From assembly GCA_020465985.1 (NCBI GenBank), contig JAANYP010002843.1, forward strand, positions 62,001 through 126,000: a DNA stretch of 64,000 bases. The letters are read 5' to 3'. The notes beneath the pieces were generated by a model that searched no databases, was not told the DNA's origin, and saw nothing but the letters and a program-made list of their open reading frames with translations. The DNA comes from Centrapalus pauciflorus. Its lineage: Eukaryota; Streptophyta; Magnoliopsida; Asterales; Asteraceae. Below are positions 23,084 through 34,670 of this stretch, in pieces (the stretch's first letter is position 1; each line of letters starts with the position of its first letter). The position numbers and the translations under genes were made by a program.

Positions 23084-23995
23084 ATGACCAGTTTGAAAAA
23101 GTTTATCGAAATGGACCACGAGGTAGGCAAAGCAAACTCTCCGCCAAAACTGATGAGGTTGGAAGACTACTACTGGTGGAAGGATAGGTTTGCTGATTTT
23201 TCATGTTTCAGCGACATGCGAATGTGGATCTGTATCGATGAGGGATACATTCCACCTACTTAAGAGTTTGAGGGTCGTCAGAGAGTCTTGACATATCAGA
23301 TTATGAAGGATGATGACAAGAAACTGTCTGAGGCCGAGAACAGAGCATTTTCAATCATTCGTATGGCACTACCTCAGGAGATTCTACACACCTTACGGAA
23401 TCACCATACCTCTAAAGAGCTATGGGATGCTCTCGAGAAGAGGTGTGAGGGAAACCCGAGGGTTCGTAAAGGTAGGACAGAGATGCTAAAACAACAGTTT
23501 GCAATTTTCAAAGCATTGAAAACCGAAAAGCTGGATGAGACAATTACAAGATTCTACCATTTACTGACAGAGCTGGATAATCACGATGTCGAGTATCGTG
23601 AAATTGAGAAGATAGAGAAACTTCTTGATGCTTTACCTGTGAAGTGGGAAATGTACACAGCGCTTATAAAGCATGATGAAGAAAAATTCGAAACTCTTAC
23701 TCTTGAAGGAGTTATTGGTACGCGGAGGGCTTACAACTTTCAGATACTTAAGAAGGAGATGGAATATGATCAAGTCCAAGATCCAGAGATGTATTTTGGA
23801 AAGTCGAAACCTTCTATCGCAAGTGAACTGAAAACAGCTACATCCTTTTTCTCGGGTGAAGCGTCTATCCCAGTGGAAGTAGAAGAAACAAACAGTCGGG
23901 CATTCTTAGGGTATTCTAAACCGAGAGATAAACAGACTCACTCAGCATCTACTCCTCAACGGTACACAAAGATGCCTATGAGTGCACAATCATGA
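23084..23995 (+). pseudogene. gag: Truncated gag, array unit 3
   Basis: TAA after IPPT at 23261-23263. Downstream is open for 235 codons from 23288 (MTYQIMKDDDKKLSEAENRA) to the TGA formed at the junction. Differences from other units include NHHTSK, LPVKWEM and GTRRAYN. Confidence 0.9.
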
Positions 23996-24217
23996 CACCA
24001 AAGTCCCAGCTTCGGTTTCGACTTCAGATATCATAGAATCCGCTTCACGGCTTTCATACGCATGTCTTTCGGATTAGCTTGGAACCTAGCACAAATACGT
24101 ACAACAAACATAATGTCAGGTCTAGAAGCAATTAAACACATGAGTGACGCGATCATGGCCCGATATAGAGTCGGATCCACATCAGTGTCAATTTCTGTAC
24201 CCTGTCCGAGATTTTGA

Positions 24218-24798
24218 TGTTAGTGCATCCTGTGTAATGATAGCAGTCTAAGTATAGATGATATTTTGTAATAGTCAAATTGTTCGTAATTGCATATTAA
24301 TACATGTTTGATATATGTTTGTTATATGTTTGATATTGATTGTATATATGTTTGAACTTGGTTGTAATTAATGTTTTACAATAAGTTCAAACATAAGTTC
24401 AAAGGTAAGTTCAAACATAAGTTCTAGAACAAGTTCAAAGACAATTTCTAGAATAAGTTCAAAGGCCTAGATTCGAACTTAGGGTGGACAAGTTCGTGGG
24501 CTTGGGCCTTCTCGAACTTGTCCAAGGCAAGTTCGAATCCGAGGCCTATAATTAAGGTTTAATCAGTTTTGATTAATAACTTTTGAAGAATTATGCATAA
24601 GGGCGATTACGAACTTACAGAGACGTTTAGGTGTGTTCTTGGAGAGAATCACGTGTAGGGGCGTTCGAGTTTACGTCGATCATCGTGTGTGTCTTCGTGT
24701 TTCGTGTGCGTGATCATTCCATCAAACCGCTAACGAGGATTCCGCACTAATTGGACGGCGTCGCATCAAGATAAGTTCCGTAGGTAGGTGACCTTACA
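24218..24798 (+). repeat. Family B LTR, array unit 4
   Basis: 581 bp with TG...CA ends, followed by the PBS TGGTATCAAAGC. Confidence 0.95.
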
Positions 24799-25369
24799 AG
24801 TGGTATCAAAGCTATAAGGGTGTTCATCGTGTTTTTCGTGTTCATATTCAACATTCTTGGTTTCTTGTCGTTTTGGACGGAAAAATCACTTTTTTAATCA
24901 GTTTTTCGAGTTATACAAGCAAGGCAACGGAGAAAAGTTCACATTAGTTCATTATTTTAGTCGAAATCATAGTTTTTAATCCTAAAAACTTTGGTTTAAA
25001 CTGAAAACTTAAAAAAATCAAACTTTTGGCCGTTTCTCGAACTTGCGGCGCTCGAACATAGGGGGTATAAGGGTTTATTCGAATTTATCAGAAAATTTGA
25101 ACTTGTCAGAAAATACGCTCCTCTCGAACTTGATCTAGGGTTTCATTCGAATTTGGCTGAGATTCGAACTTGCTAGCATTCGAATTTGTCAGATCTCGAA
25201 TTTGTCAGAAATCTCGAACTTGTCAGACCTTCGAATTTGTGGATTTCGAACTTAATCAATTTTGAATTAATTTCAAACGAATTTAATCTTAAACTAATTC
25301 GAACTTACCTAAGTTCGAAAGGGTTTATTTTAAATTAACCTAAGTTCGAATACAAAAAGTTTAGAAAGG

Positions 25370-26281
25370 ATGACCAGTTTGAAAAAGTTTATCGAAATGG
25401 ACCACGAGGTAGGCAAAGCAAACTCTCCGCCAAAACTGATGAGGTTGGAAGACTACTACTGGTGGAAGGATAGGTTTGCTGAGTTTTCATGTTTCAGCGA
25501 CATGCGAATGTGGATCTGTATCGATGAGGGATACATTCCACCTACTTAAGAGTTTGAGGGCCGTCAGAGAGTCTTGACATATCAGATTATGAAGGATGAT
25601 GACAAGAAACTGTCTGAGGCCGAGAACAGAGCATTTTCAATCATTCGTATGGCACTACCTCAGGAGATTCTACACACCTTACGGAATCACCGTACCTCTA
25701 AAGAGCTATGGGATGCTCTCGAGAAGAGGTGTGAGGGAAACCCGAGGGTTCGTAAAGGTAGGACAGAGATGCTATAACAACAGTTTGCAATTTTCAAAGC
25801 ATTGAAAACCGAAAAGCTGGATGAGACAATTACAAGATTCTACCATTTACTGACAGAGCTGGATAATCACGATGTCGAGTATCGTGAAATTGAGAAGATA
25901 GAGAAACTTCTTGATGCTTTACCTGCGAAGTGGGAAATGTACACAGCGCTTATAAAGCATGATGAAGAAAAATTCGAAACTCTTACTCTTGAAGGAGTTA
26001 TTGGTACGCTGAGGGCTTACAACTTTCAGATACTTAAGAAGGAGAGGGAATATGATCAAGTCCAAGATCCAGAGATGTATTTTGGAAAGTCGAAACCTTC
26101 TATCGCAAGTGAACTGAAAACAGCTACATCCTTTTTCTCGGGTGAAGCGTCTATCCCAGTGGAAGTAGAAGAAACAAACAGTCGGGCATTCTTAGGGTAT
26201 TCTAAACCGGAAGATAAACAGACTCACTCAGCATCTACTCCTCAACGGTACACAAAGATGCCTATGAGTGCACAATCATGA
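25370..26281 (+). pseudogene. gag: Truncated gag, array unit 4
   Basis: TAA after IPPT at 25546-25548 and an extra TAA at 25775-25777 (AAA to TAA before CAACAG). Ends at the junction TGA. Otherwise the same capsid-like region as the other units. Confidence 0.9.
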
Positions 26282-26503
26282 TACCAAAGTCCCAGCTTCG
26301 GTTTCGACTTCAGATATCATAGAATCCGCTTCACGGCTTTCATACGCATGTCTTTCGGATTAGCTTGGAACCTAGCACAAATACGCACAACAAACATAAT
26401 GTCAGGTCTAGAAGCAGTTAAACACATGAGTGACCCGATCATGGCCCGATATAGAGTCGGATCCACATCAGTGTCAATTTCTGTACCCTGTCCGAGATTT
26501 TGA

Positions 26504-27084
26504 TGTTAGTGCATCCTGTGTAATGATAGCAGTCTATGTATAGATGATATTTTGTAATAGTCAAATTGTTCGTAATTGCATATTAATACATGTTTGATGT
26601 ATGTTTGTTATATGTTTGATATTGATTGTATATATGTTTGAACTTGGTTGTAATTAATGTTTTACAATAAGTTCAAACATAAGTTCAAAGGTAAGTTCAA
26701 ACATAAGTTCTAGAACAAGTTCAAAGACAATTTCTAGAATAAGTTCAAAGGCCTAGATTCGAACTTAGGGTGGACAAGTTCGTGGGCTTGGGCCTTCTCG
26801 AACTTGTCCAAGGCAAGTTCGAATCTGAGGCCTATAATTAAGGTTTAATCAGTTTTGATTAATAACTTTTGAAGAATTATGCATAAGGGCGATTACGAAC
26901 TTACAGAGACGTTTAGGTGTGTTCTTGGAGAGAATCACGTGTAGGGGCGTTCGAGTTTACGTCGATCATCGTGTGTGTCTTCGTGTTTCGTGTGCGTGAT
27001 CATTCCATCAAACCGCTAACGAGGATTCCGCACTAATTGGACGGCGTCGCATCAAGATAAGTTCCGTAGGTAGGTGACCTTACA
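26504..27084 (+). repeat. B1 5' LTR proper (array unit 5)
   Basis: 581 bp, TGTTAGTGCATCC to GACCTTACA, and the one that adjoins the complete internal region. U3-like part: short direct repeats of AAGTTCAAA(C/G) and two TTCTAGAA palindromes (26708-26715, 26732-26739). A TATAATTA candidate lies at 26833-26840. Confidence 0.95.
26708..26739. promoter_or_regulatory. Pair of TTCTAGAA motifs in the B LTR (heat-shock-element-like)
   Basis: Two TTCnnGAA cores 24 bp apart, each followed by AAG or CAAG and another TTC, located about 95-125 bp before the TATAATTA candidate. Also present in the 3' LTR (40140-40720) and in the minus LTR at 46773-47337. Motif match only. Confidence 0.3.
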
Positions 27085-27086
27085 AG

Positions 27087-27099
27087 TGGTATCAAAGCC
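27087..27099 (+). promoter_or_regulatory. B1 primer binding site
   Basis: TGGTATCAAAGCC, two bases downstream of the LTR, fits the 3' end of initiator Met tRNA. Confidence 0.87.
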
Positions 27100-27671
27100 A
27101 TAAGGGTGTTCATCGTGTTTTTCGTGTTCATATTCAACATTCTTGGTTTCTTGTCGTTTTGGAAGGAAAAATCACTTTTTTAATCAGTTTTTCGAGTTAT
27201 ACAAGCAAGGTAACGGAGAAAAGTTCACATTAGTTCATTATTTTAGTCGAAATCATAGTTTTTAATCCTAAAAACTTTGGTTTAAACTGAAAACTTAAAA
27301 AAATCGAACTTTTGGCCGTTTCTCGAACTTGTGGCGCTCGAACATAGGGGGTATTAGGGTTTATTCGAATTTATCAGAAAATTTGAACTTGTCAGAAAAT
27401 ACGCACCTCTCGAACTTGATCTAGGGTTTCATTCGAATTTGGCTGAGATTCGAACTTGCTAGCATTCGAATTTGTCAGATCTCGAATTTGTCAGAAATCT
27501 CGAACTTGTCAGACCTTCGACTTTGTGGATTTCGAACTTAATCAATTTTGAATTTAATTTCAAACGAATTTAATCTTAAACTAATTCGAACTTACCTAAG
27601 TTCGAAAGGGTTTATTTTAAATTAATTTTAATTAAATTAACCTAAGTTCGAATACAAAAAGTTTAGAAAGG
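27100..27671 (+). other. B1 leader
   Basis: 572 bp noncoding leader between the PBS and the gag ATG. Very rich in TTCGAA-centred words (TCGAACTTG, TCGAATTTGTCAG). No ORF. Confidence 0.7.
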
Positions 27672-30549
27672 ATGACCAGTTTGAAAAAGTTTATCGAAAT
27701 GGACCACGAGGTAGGCAAAGCAAACTCTCCGCCAAAACTGATGAGGTTGGAAGACTACTACTGGTGGAAGGATAGGTTTGCTGATTTTTCATGTTTCAGC
27801 GACATGCGAATGTGGATCTGTATCGATGAGGGATACATTCCACCTACTTAAGAGTTTGAGGGTCGTCAGAGAGTCTTGACATATCAGATTATGAAGGATG
27901 ATGACAAGAAACTGTCTGAGGCCGAGAACAGAGCATTTTCAATCATTCGTATGGCACTACCTCAGGAGATTCTACACACCTTACGGAATCACCATACCTC
28001 TAAAGAGCTATGGGATGCTCTCGAGAAGAGGTGTGAGGGAAACCCGAGGGTTCGTAAAGGTAGGACAGAGATGCTAAAACAACAGTTTGCAATTTTCAAA
28101 GCATTGAAAACCGAAAAGCTGGATGAGACAATTACAAGATTCTACCATTTACTGACAGAGCTGGATAATCACGATATCGAGTATCGTGAAATTGAGAAGA
28201 TAGAGAAACTTCTTGATGCTTTACCTGCGAAGTGGGAAATGTACACAGCGCTTATAAAGCATGATGAAGAAAAATTCGAAACTCTTACTCTTGAAGGAGT
28301 TATTGGTACGCTGAGGGCTTACAACTTTCAGATACTTAAGAAGGAGAGGGAATATGATCAAGTCCAAGATCCAGAGATGTATTTTGGAAAGTCGAAACCT
28401 TCTATCGCAAGTGAACTGAAAACAGCTACATCCTTTTTCTCGGGTGAAACGTCTATCCCAGTGGAAGTAGAAGAAACAAACAGTCGGGCATTCTTAGGGT
28501 ATTTTTAAACCGGAAGATAAACAGACTCACTCAGCATCTACTTCTCAATGGTACACAAAGATGCCTATGAGTGCACAATCAGTCGAAACTCATCTAAATC
28601 TTTTGGTTTCGTTTGTTGCAGCATATGGAGATTGTGTACAAGGAAAATTTAACAATCCTGCATTATGGGAAGAGGACTACGATCAGGTGGATCATGCCGA
28701 CTTGGAGGAAATGGATCTTCAATGGAAACTGGCCATGGTGACTCAGCGGGTCAAAAGGTTCATGAAACAAACAGGCAGAAATCTGAATGTAGGAAACAGT
28801 AAAATTGGGTTCGACAAATCCAAGGTTAAGTGTTATAACTGCCAAGGATTAGGACATTTTGCACGAGAATGTCAACGACCCAAAGTTGAAAACTATCAGA
28901 AACAATCTCACGGAAGATATCAGACTGGTAGTTCGGGTAATCAAGCAAACATAATTGCTGGTCTGTTCACAAACGTATCATCGGACAGACAGCTAGATGG
29001 GACTTATGGTTGGAGTTCACATCCTGAGTCGAACGCTAGAGCCTTCATGGCTGAAGTGAAAGCGACTGGGGATGACGGAGCAGAGGAAGTAACAGAGGAC
29101 AACAAACAGAATGATACAAGTCCTGTGTTGGTGGAGAAGTCAGACAATTAGACCATTCTGGAGTTTGCCGCACAGATGGCCAACGTGGAATCAGATCACA
29201 AAAAGGTAATTCTGGACTTTTCTACATTCCGTGACTTATGTGTTTTATGTACTACTTCCAATGATAGATTGAACTTAGTTCTATAAACACATAACAATCT
29301 CACTGCTCAAATAGAATCCTTAAAATCAGATAATGCAAATCTCCTAGATATTAAAGAAAATCTTAGGAATAAGCTAAAAGCAGATGCTCAAGATGTTATA
29401 GTTCTAAAAGACAAATTAAGTGAACAATGTGTCAGGATAAAACTTATGTATAAGCATGTTGAGGCTTTAACCAAAGAACTTACAATTAAGGAGGTAGAGC
29501 TAGCTGAATCAAGAGTTAAAGTTGCAGAGGTAAATAGTAAGTTAGATAAGTTTAGGAACTTTTCACTAAATCTAGGGAAAATCTTAGATGCTCAGCGTCA
29601 GTCTAAGAAACTAGTAGGTTTAGGTTATAGAGAGAGTCCTCCACCTTTCAACGACAACTATGTGCCTCAGCCTCAGGATAAAACTGATAAACCAGTCGAG
29701 TCAGAGGTAGCAGCTGACACAGTATCTGAATCTGACAAGGATAAATCAACTAAGGTGACTAATAATAACGATATGATTAAGAAAGTCAAATTTGTGCAGT
29801 CTTCTAGTGACAGAATTCTAGGAGAAGCTAAACCTGAAATTAATAATTAGAAAGAGGAAGTAGTCATGGTAGTTGAAAAGAAAGAAACAGACACTAGTGA
29901 GACACCAAAGTCAAAGGGCACTCATAAGAAGTCGATGGATAAGATGTCTTGCTTTAGATGTCATGAGAGGGGACATGTTGCGTCTAGCTGTCCATATAAG
30001 AAAGTAGAGTCTACGCCATCTAAACCAGACTCTAGACCTATTGTTGGAAAGCCTGAACAACGTAAACCATCACCTAGTGTAGCTAGCACAAGTGGTTCTC
30101 AAAACACTGAGAAAACTGTGAATGCCACACCAAAGACTGTTGTTAGACAAGTACCTGTGTCGGTTAGACCAAATGAAGTGGTTAGGACTAATTCATCAAA
30201 TAGAGTCCCTAATCAGTCAAGACCAGGACCTCAACAAGCCTATAGGAGTACAATACCTAGAAGAGCTTACACTCCGGTTAGGTCTCACACTCCTCAAAGA
30301 CATCAGACACCAGGTAGAGCCCAAGGACATCAATCTGAAATGCCTTATAATAGAAATTATTCGAGGGCTCAACAGCAAATGCCTACCTAAAGGCCTAGAG
30401 TGAACTTAAATCACTCTGCACCACAACAGATTCTCAATCAAATACCCAAGGCACCTGAAAGGAGAGATGGGTATTTGAAGGAGTTCATGTATGTGGATCA
30501 GAACGGTATTACCAAGTCAGTCATGGCTTGGGTTCCCTGTGATAACTAA
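27672..30549 (+). pseudogene. gag: B1 gag, full length but broken
   Basis: Gag builds the virus-like particle and binds the genomic RNA. From the N-terminus: capsid-like UBN2 region (to about 28500), zinc knuckle CYNCQGLGHFAREC (about 28831-28872), coiled-coil-like K/E/L region (about 29300-29600), K/T/S-rich linker, second knuckle CFRCHERGHVASSC (about 29950-29991), and an R/P/Q-rich tail with PQRHQTPGRAQG. Breaks: TAA 27849-27851 (shared with array units), 1 bp insertion near 28504, TAG 29149, TAA 29284, TAG 29848, TAA 30388. The natural end is DN-TAA at 30547-30549, just before protease in the same frame. Confidence 0.9.
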
Positions 30550-30570
30550 CTTGTTTTATTTCATGTGCAG
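30543..30570 (+). promoter_or_regulatory. Branch-point/acceptor-like signal at the B1 gag-pol boundary
   Basis: TAACTAAC overlaps the gag stop and is followed by a T-rich tract and TGTGCAG ending at 30570, directly before the protease coding region. It is conserved in B2 (43326-43353), and family A has a comparable arrangement. Confidence 0.35.
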
Positions 30571-32332
30571 GAGCTTACTACAGGTCTAAACAACAAGTGG
30601 TTCATCAACAGTGGTTGCTCTAGACACATGACTGGGGAAAGGAGTTTGCTCACAGACTTCAAGGGAGGGAACTAGGGTTTTGTATCATTCGCTGGGAACA
30701 AAGGAGGTCAGATCACCGGTACTGGAGTGGTCACCAATGGGACTATCAAACTTGATCAAGTTTATCATGTTGATAAGCTTGATCATAATCTCAGTAGTGT
30801 ATCTCAAATCTGTGATAAGAAGAACTCAGTAATTTTTACTGATACTGAGGCGTTAGTGCTGAAACCGGGATTTAAAGTACCTGAAGAGTGGATACTGATG
30901 AGAGCCCCAAGAAAGAATGATTTGTAGATGATGGACATGAATAAATCGGATTCATTGATGGGACTAATGTGTCTTCTATCCAAAGCTTTCGAGACAGAAT
31001 CCATTTTATGGCACAGACGCATGGCACACTTGCACCTACGGAAAATGAACTACATCACTATACATGGTCTGGTGCAAGGTGTCCCACTGAAGAGTTTTCA
31101 GTTCGATGACAAGTGTGTACCGTGCAAGAAAGGCAAACAACAGAAGAAGTCACACAAGGCAAAGACTCAGAACTCGATAGCTTCCACTTTCGATTTGTTG
31201 CATATGGATCTATTCGGACCAATCAACAAAAGGAGTATAGGTGGTTGTTGGTATTGTTTAGTTATCACTGATGATTACTCACATTTTTTATGGGTTTTCT
31301 TTTTAGGTACGAAGGACGAAACAGCCGGAAAGTTGATTGGTTTCTTAGACCAAGTTGAAAACTCTTATGGGACGAGGGTAAAACGTATCAGGAGTGATAA
31401 TGGAACAGAATTTAAAAATACAGTAATTGGTGTATATTGTCTATCCAAAGGCATAGTACATCACTTTAGTGCACCATATGAGCCACAACAAAATGGGATG
31501 GCAGAACGGAAAAACAGGACTTTGATTGAGGCAGCAAGAACCATGCTCTCGGATTCAAAGCTTCCTACCATGTTTTGGGGGGAGGCAGTGAATACCGCAT
31601 GTCATGTTTTAAATCGGGTTCTTATTGTCAAATCACTGAACAAAACCTGTTATGAAGTTTTGAATAAAAGACCACCCAATTTAACTGGCTTCGAACCGTT
31701 TGAGGTACCGTGTACGTTATTGAAAGCAAAACATCAACCTAAGTTTGGTGAAAAGGCTGATGAAGGATATTTCCTAGGTTATGCGCCTAACTCACCAAAC
31801 AAAAGGTTTTTAGCAAAACAAACGGTACGGTAGAAATTGTGTTTAACATTGATGTTACAAGTTATTCACATGAACCCCAAATTGGTCCGGAATGGATATT
31901 TGATTATGATTCATTGTTTGAATCATTTAACATTTCTTTGAATGGAATGCAGGTACAGTTGAAAATGACTTATCTTCATTAAATCTGAATAACAACGGTC
32001 AAAGCTTTCCAAGGACGAGCATTCCATCAACTGCTGAGCCTACAACGACAGAAGATGGGTCTCCAGCAGAGAATGATTCTGAAATACCTACAAACGAGAA
32101 TTAGACAAATACTTCTAACTCCGAGGACAGTGATCATGAGGAAGAGAATGTACCGTCTGAAGTCGTACCCCCGTTAGGTGAAATAGGATCAAACTTAGGA
32201 GATAATCTTAGGGTTGATGAGATTGAGACCTCGAAGATAAACAAGGATCATCCGATTGAGAGCATCATAGGAAATCCGCATACTGGTGTGAGAACTAGGA
32301 GTAGTGTGAGTAATAACACAATATTGTAATCA
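30571..32332 (+). pseudogene. pol: B1 pol, protease and integrase
   Basis: Protease motif WFINSGCSRHMTG (about 30598-30636), where the catalytic Asp of DSG is Asn (codon 30607-30609); B2 keeps Asp. A TAG follows at 30674-30676. GAG-pre-integrase with LWHRRMAHLHLR (about 31007) and CVPCKKGKQQKK. Integrase core with Asp in HMDLFGP (about 31203), Asp in RSDNGTEF (about 31393) and Glu in MAERKNRTLIEAARTM (about 31500): the DDE triad is intact over an open stretch 30928-31833. A frameshift near 31805 and stops at 32102 and 32327 disrupt the acidic linker to RT. Confidence 0.9.
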
Positions 32333-33931
32333 ATGATCAATGACTCCGAGGCCTTTCACACTTGTCTTTATTCGTGTTTCATCTCTCAAGTAGAGCCGAA
32401 GAATGTGCAAATGGCACTGAAAGATAACTCTTGGGTTGAAGCTATGCAAGAAGAACTGTCACAATTCAGAAAACTTGAAGTGTGGGAGTTAGTGCTGCTA
32501 CCTCGAGGAGAAGTTTCAATAGGAATCAAATGGGTTTTTAAGTGCAAGAGAGATGATCGGGGTATTGTTACTCGCAACAAGGCAAGACTTGTAGTAACGG
32601 TATTCAACTAAGAAGAGGGAATAGATTACAACGAGGTGTTTGTACCAGTGGCAAGGCTCGAGGCAATTCATCTGTTTCTGGCCTTCGCGTCCTTCAAATG
32701 ATTTAAAGTGTATCAGTTTGATGTAAAGAGTGCATTCCTGTACGTCAAGGTGAAGGAACTGGTGTACGTCGAACAACCACCTGGGTTTACTAATCCAAAG
32801 TATCCCGATAGAGTGTATCGACTTGATAAGGCTCTGTATGGATTGCATCAGGCACCAAGGGCATGGTATGAGACGCTGTCAACTCATCTTTTGGACAACG
32901 GGTTTGAAAGAAGGAGAATTGATAGTACATTGTTCGTGAAGAGAAAAGGAGAAGATTTTATCTTGGCACAAGTGTACGTTGATGACATCATTTTCGACTC
33001 ATCAAACGAATAGATGTGCAAAGATTTTGAGAAGGTTATGAAGTCAAAGTTTGAGATGAGTGCTATTGGAGAGCTGAACTTCTTTCTGGGTTTGCAAGTT
33101 GAACAGAGGAAGGAGGGCATGTTAATCCATCAGACGAAGTACGTCTACGATATTCTGGAGCGCTTCGGGATGGAAGGAACAAAGCTGACTTCTCATTTTA
33201 GTACTCCAATTCAAGTGAATCACAATCTCGGACCGGGTACAGAAAGTGACACTGATGTGGATCCGACTCTATATTGGGCAATGATCGGGTCACTTATGTA
33301 TTTAACTGCTTCTAGACCTGACATAATGTTTTCTGTTTGTATTTGTGCTAGGTTTCAAGCTAATCCAAAAGAAATGCATATGAAAGCCGTGAAGCGGATT
33401 CTGAGATACCTCAAGTCGAAACCGAAGCTGAGACTTTGGTATCATGCTGACGGTAATCTGGAATTGGAAGCATACACAGATTCAGATTATGGAGGTTGCA
33501 GCTTGAACCGGAAGTCAACAACTGGAGGTTTTCAGTTCCTTGGAGGGAGGCTCGTATCCTGGCAATGCAAGAAACAGACTTCGGTAGCCGTATCAACATG
33601 CGAGGCCGAATATGTAGCTACTGGTAGTTGCTGTTCACAGGTTTTGTGGATACAACAACAATTGCGGGATTACGGTTTGACTTACACTCATACTCCCATT
33701 AGGATAGATAATCAGTCTACAATTGCTATAACCAATAATCCGGTTAAACAGAGTAAAACAAAGCACATAGACATAAGCCATCATTTCATACGTGATTATG
33801 CTGAAAAGAACTTAATTAAACTGGTAAAAGTGGCAACGGAAGACAATAATGCAGATTTATTCACTAAAGCTTTTGATAAGTCACGTTTTGAGTTGTTAGT
33901 TCAACTAAATGGTATGCATAATCCAGAGTAA
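32333..33931 (+). pseudogene. pol: B1 pol, reverse transcriptase and RNase H
   Basis: RT blocks ALKDNSWVEAMQEEL, IGIKWVFKCK, FDVKSAFLYVKV, YRLDKALYGLHQAPRAWY, and an intact catalytic YVDDIIFDSSNE (about 32977-33010). RNase H with AYTDSDYGG, STCEAEY and RIDNQST, i.e. its Asp-Glu-Asp residues, then TKHIDISHHFIRDY and ADLFTKAFDKSRFELL. The last 305 codons are open. Stops at 32609-32611, 32701 and 33011-33013 interrupt the rest. Ends at 33929-33931. Confidence 0.92.
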
Positions 33932-34491
33932 CTTGACCTTAGTATATTTTCTTTCCTTTTATTGTAAGTTAGTGGTTAAGTAGAATATATTTCCTTTTAT
34001 AGAAAGTTAGTAGGTTAGTTTATTAGCTTATCTTAAAAATGAGCTTATCTTAAAAATGAAAAACAAAAGAAAAAAGAGAGAAAACCATAAAAATTAAAAA
34101 TAAAAAGAAGAGAATATTGAAAAATGAGACAAGTCTTAGATTCGTAGGTTCAAAGTGACGATAATTAGAACAATCCAAACAAACTCTAAGTGTTAAGCTT
34201 TCACACATAATGCACCTTAAATTCTAAGTGATATGCACCTTCTTGTTTGATATGTTGGTAGGCATAATACACAAAGGAAATCTCAAACGCTAATAAAATA
34301 TTCAAGAAAAAGTCATATGTGTAACTAAGTTAGATGTATGACCAAACGGTCTTAATTCCTATGTTAGAGACATACAGACAATGATTCTAAATGAGGTATG
34401 CAAATTTTCTAGGGGATGTATAGCACCATCAAAATACATCTTAAAAGAAAAGAAAACAGAAATTTTTGATAAAAAAGGAGGGAGTCAAAAC

Positions 34492-34670
34492 AAGTCGCTT
34501 TGGTGTACGTAAGTACAGACCTGTCACATCCTTTTTTATTCAAGTTAGCAAAATAAGTCGCTTTGTTGAACGTAAGTACAGACCTGTCACCACTGTCTTG
34601 CTAACTTTAAATAAACTCTAAAACAAACTAAGACACTCTGTTGTATGTAAATACAGAACTGTGTCCGACG
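34492..34670 (+). repeat. Three direct ~70 bp repeats in the B1 spacer
   Basis: AAGTCGCTTTG(T/G)TG(A/T)ACGTAAGTACAGA-type units start at about 34492 and 34553, with a diverged third near 34628. The equivalents in B2 are at 15893-16043. Confidence 0.6.

Larger units (their letters stand above)
17103..26278 (+). repeat. Head-to-tail array of four 2.29 kb units (host RNase H scrap + LTR + leader + truncated gag)
   Basis: Unit starts: 17103, 19404, 21691, 23993, with a fifth at 26279 that runs on into the complete B1 interior. Lengths are 2301, 2287, 2302 and 2286. Each unit starts with 225 bp of antisense B2 RNase H DNA ending in TTTGA, then LTR, PBS, leader and gag up to MSAQS. The unit joint is gag ...CACAATCA to host TGATACC, where ATCA is shared by both parents. 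Because the unit carries host DNA from outside the LTR, it arose by duplication after B1 had inserted, not by transposition. Confidence 0.95.

Noticed and set aside
17103..26278. Regular direct repeats, CRISPR-like at first sight
   Set aside because: Repeat units are 2.3 kb and contain LTRs and gag; there are no short repeat/spacer patterns.
17328..26503. Five independent insertions of family B elements
   Set aside because: Each LTR is preceded by the same 225 bp host flank and TTTGA; independent insertions would have different flanks.
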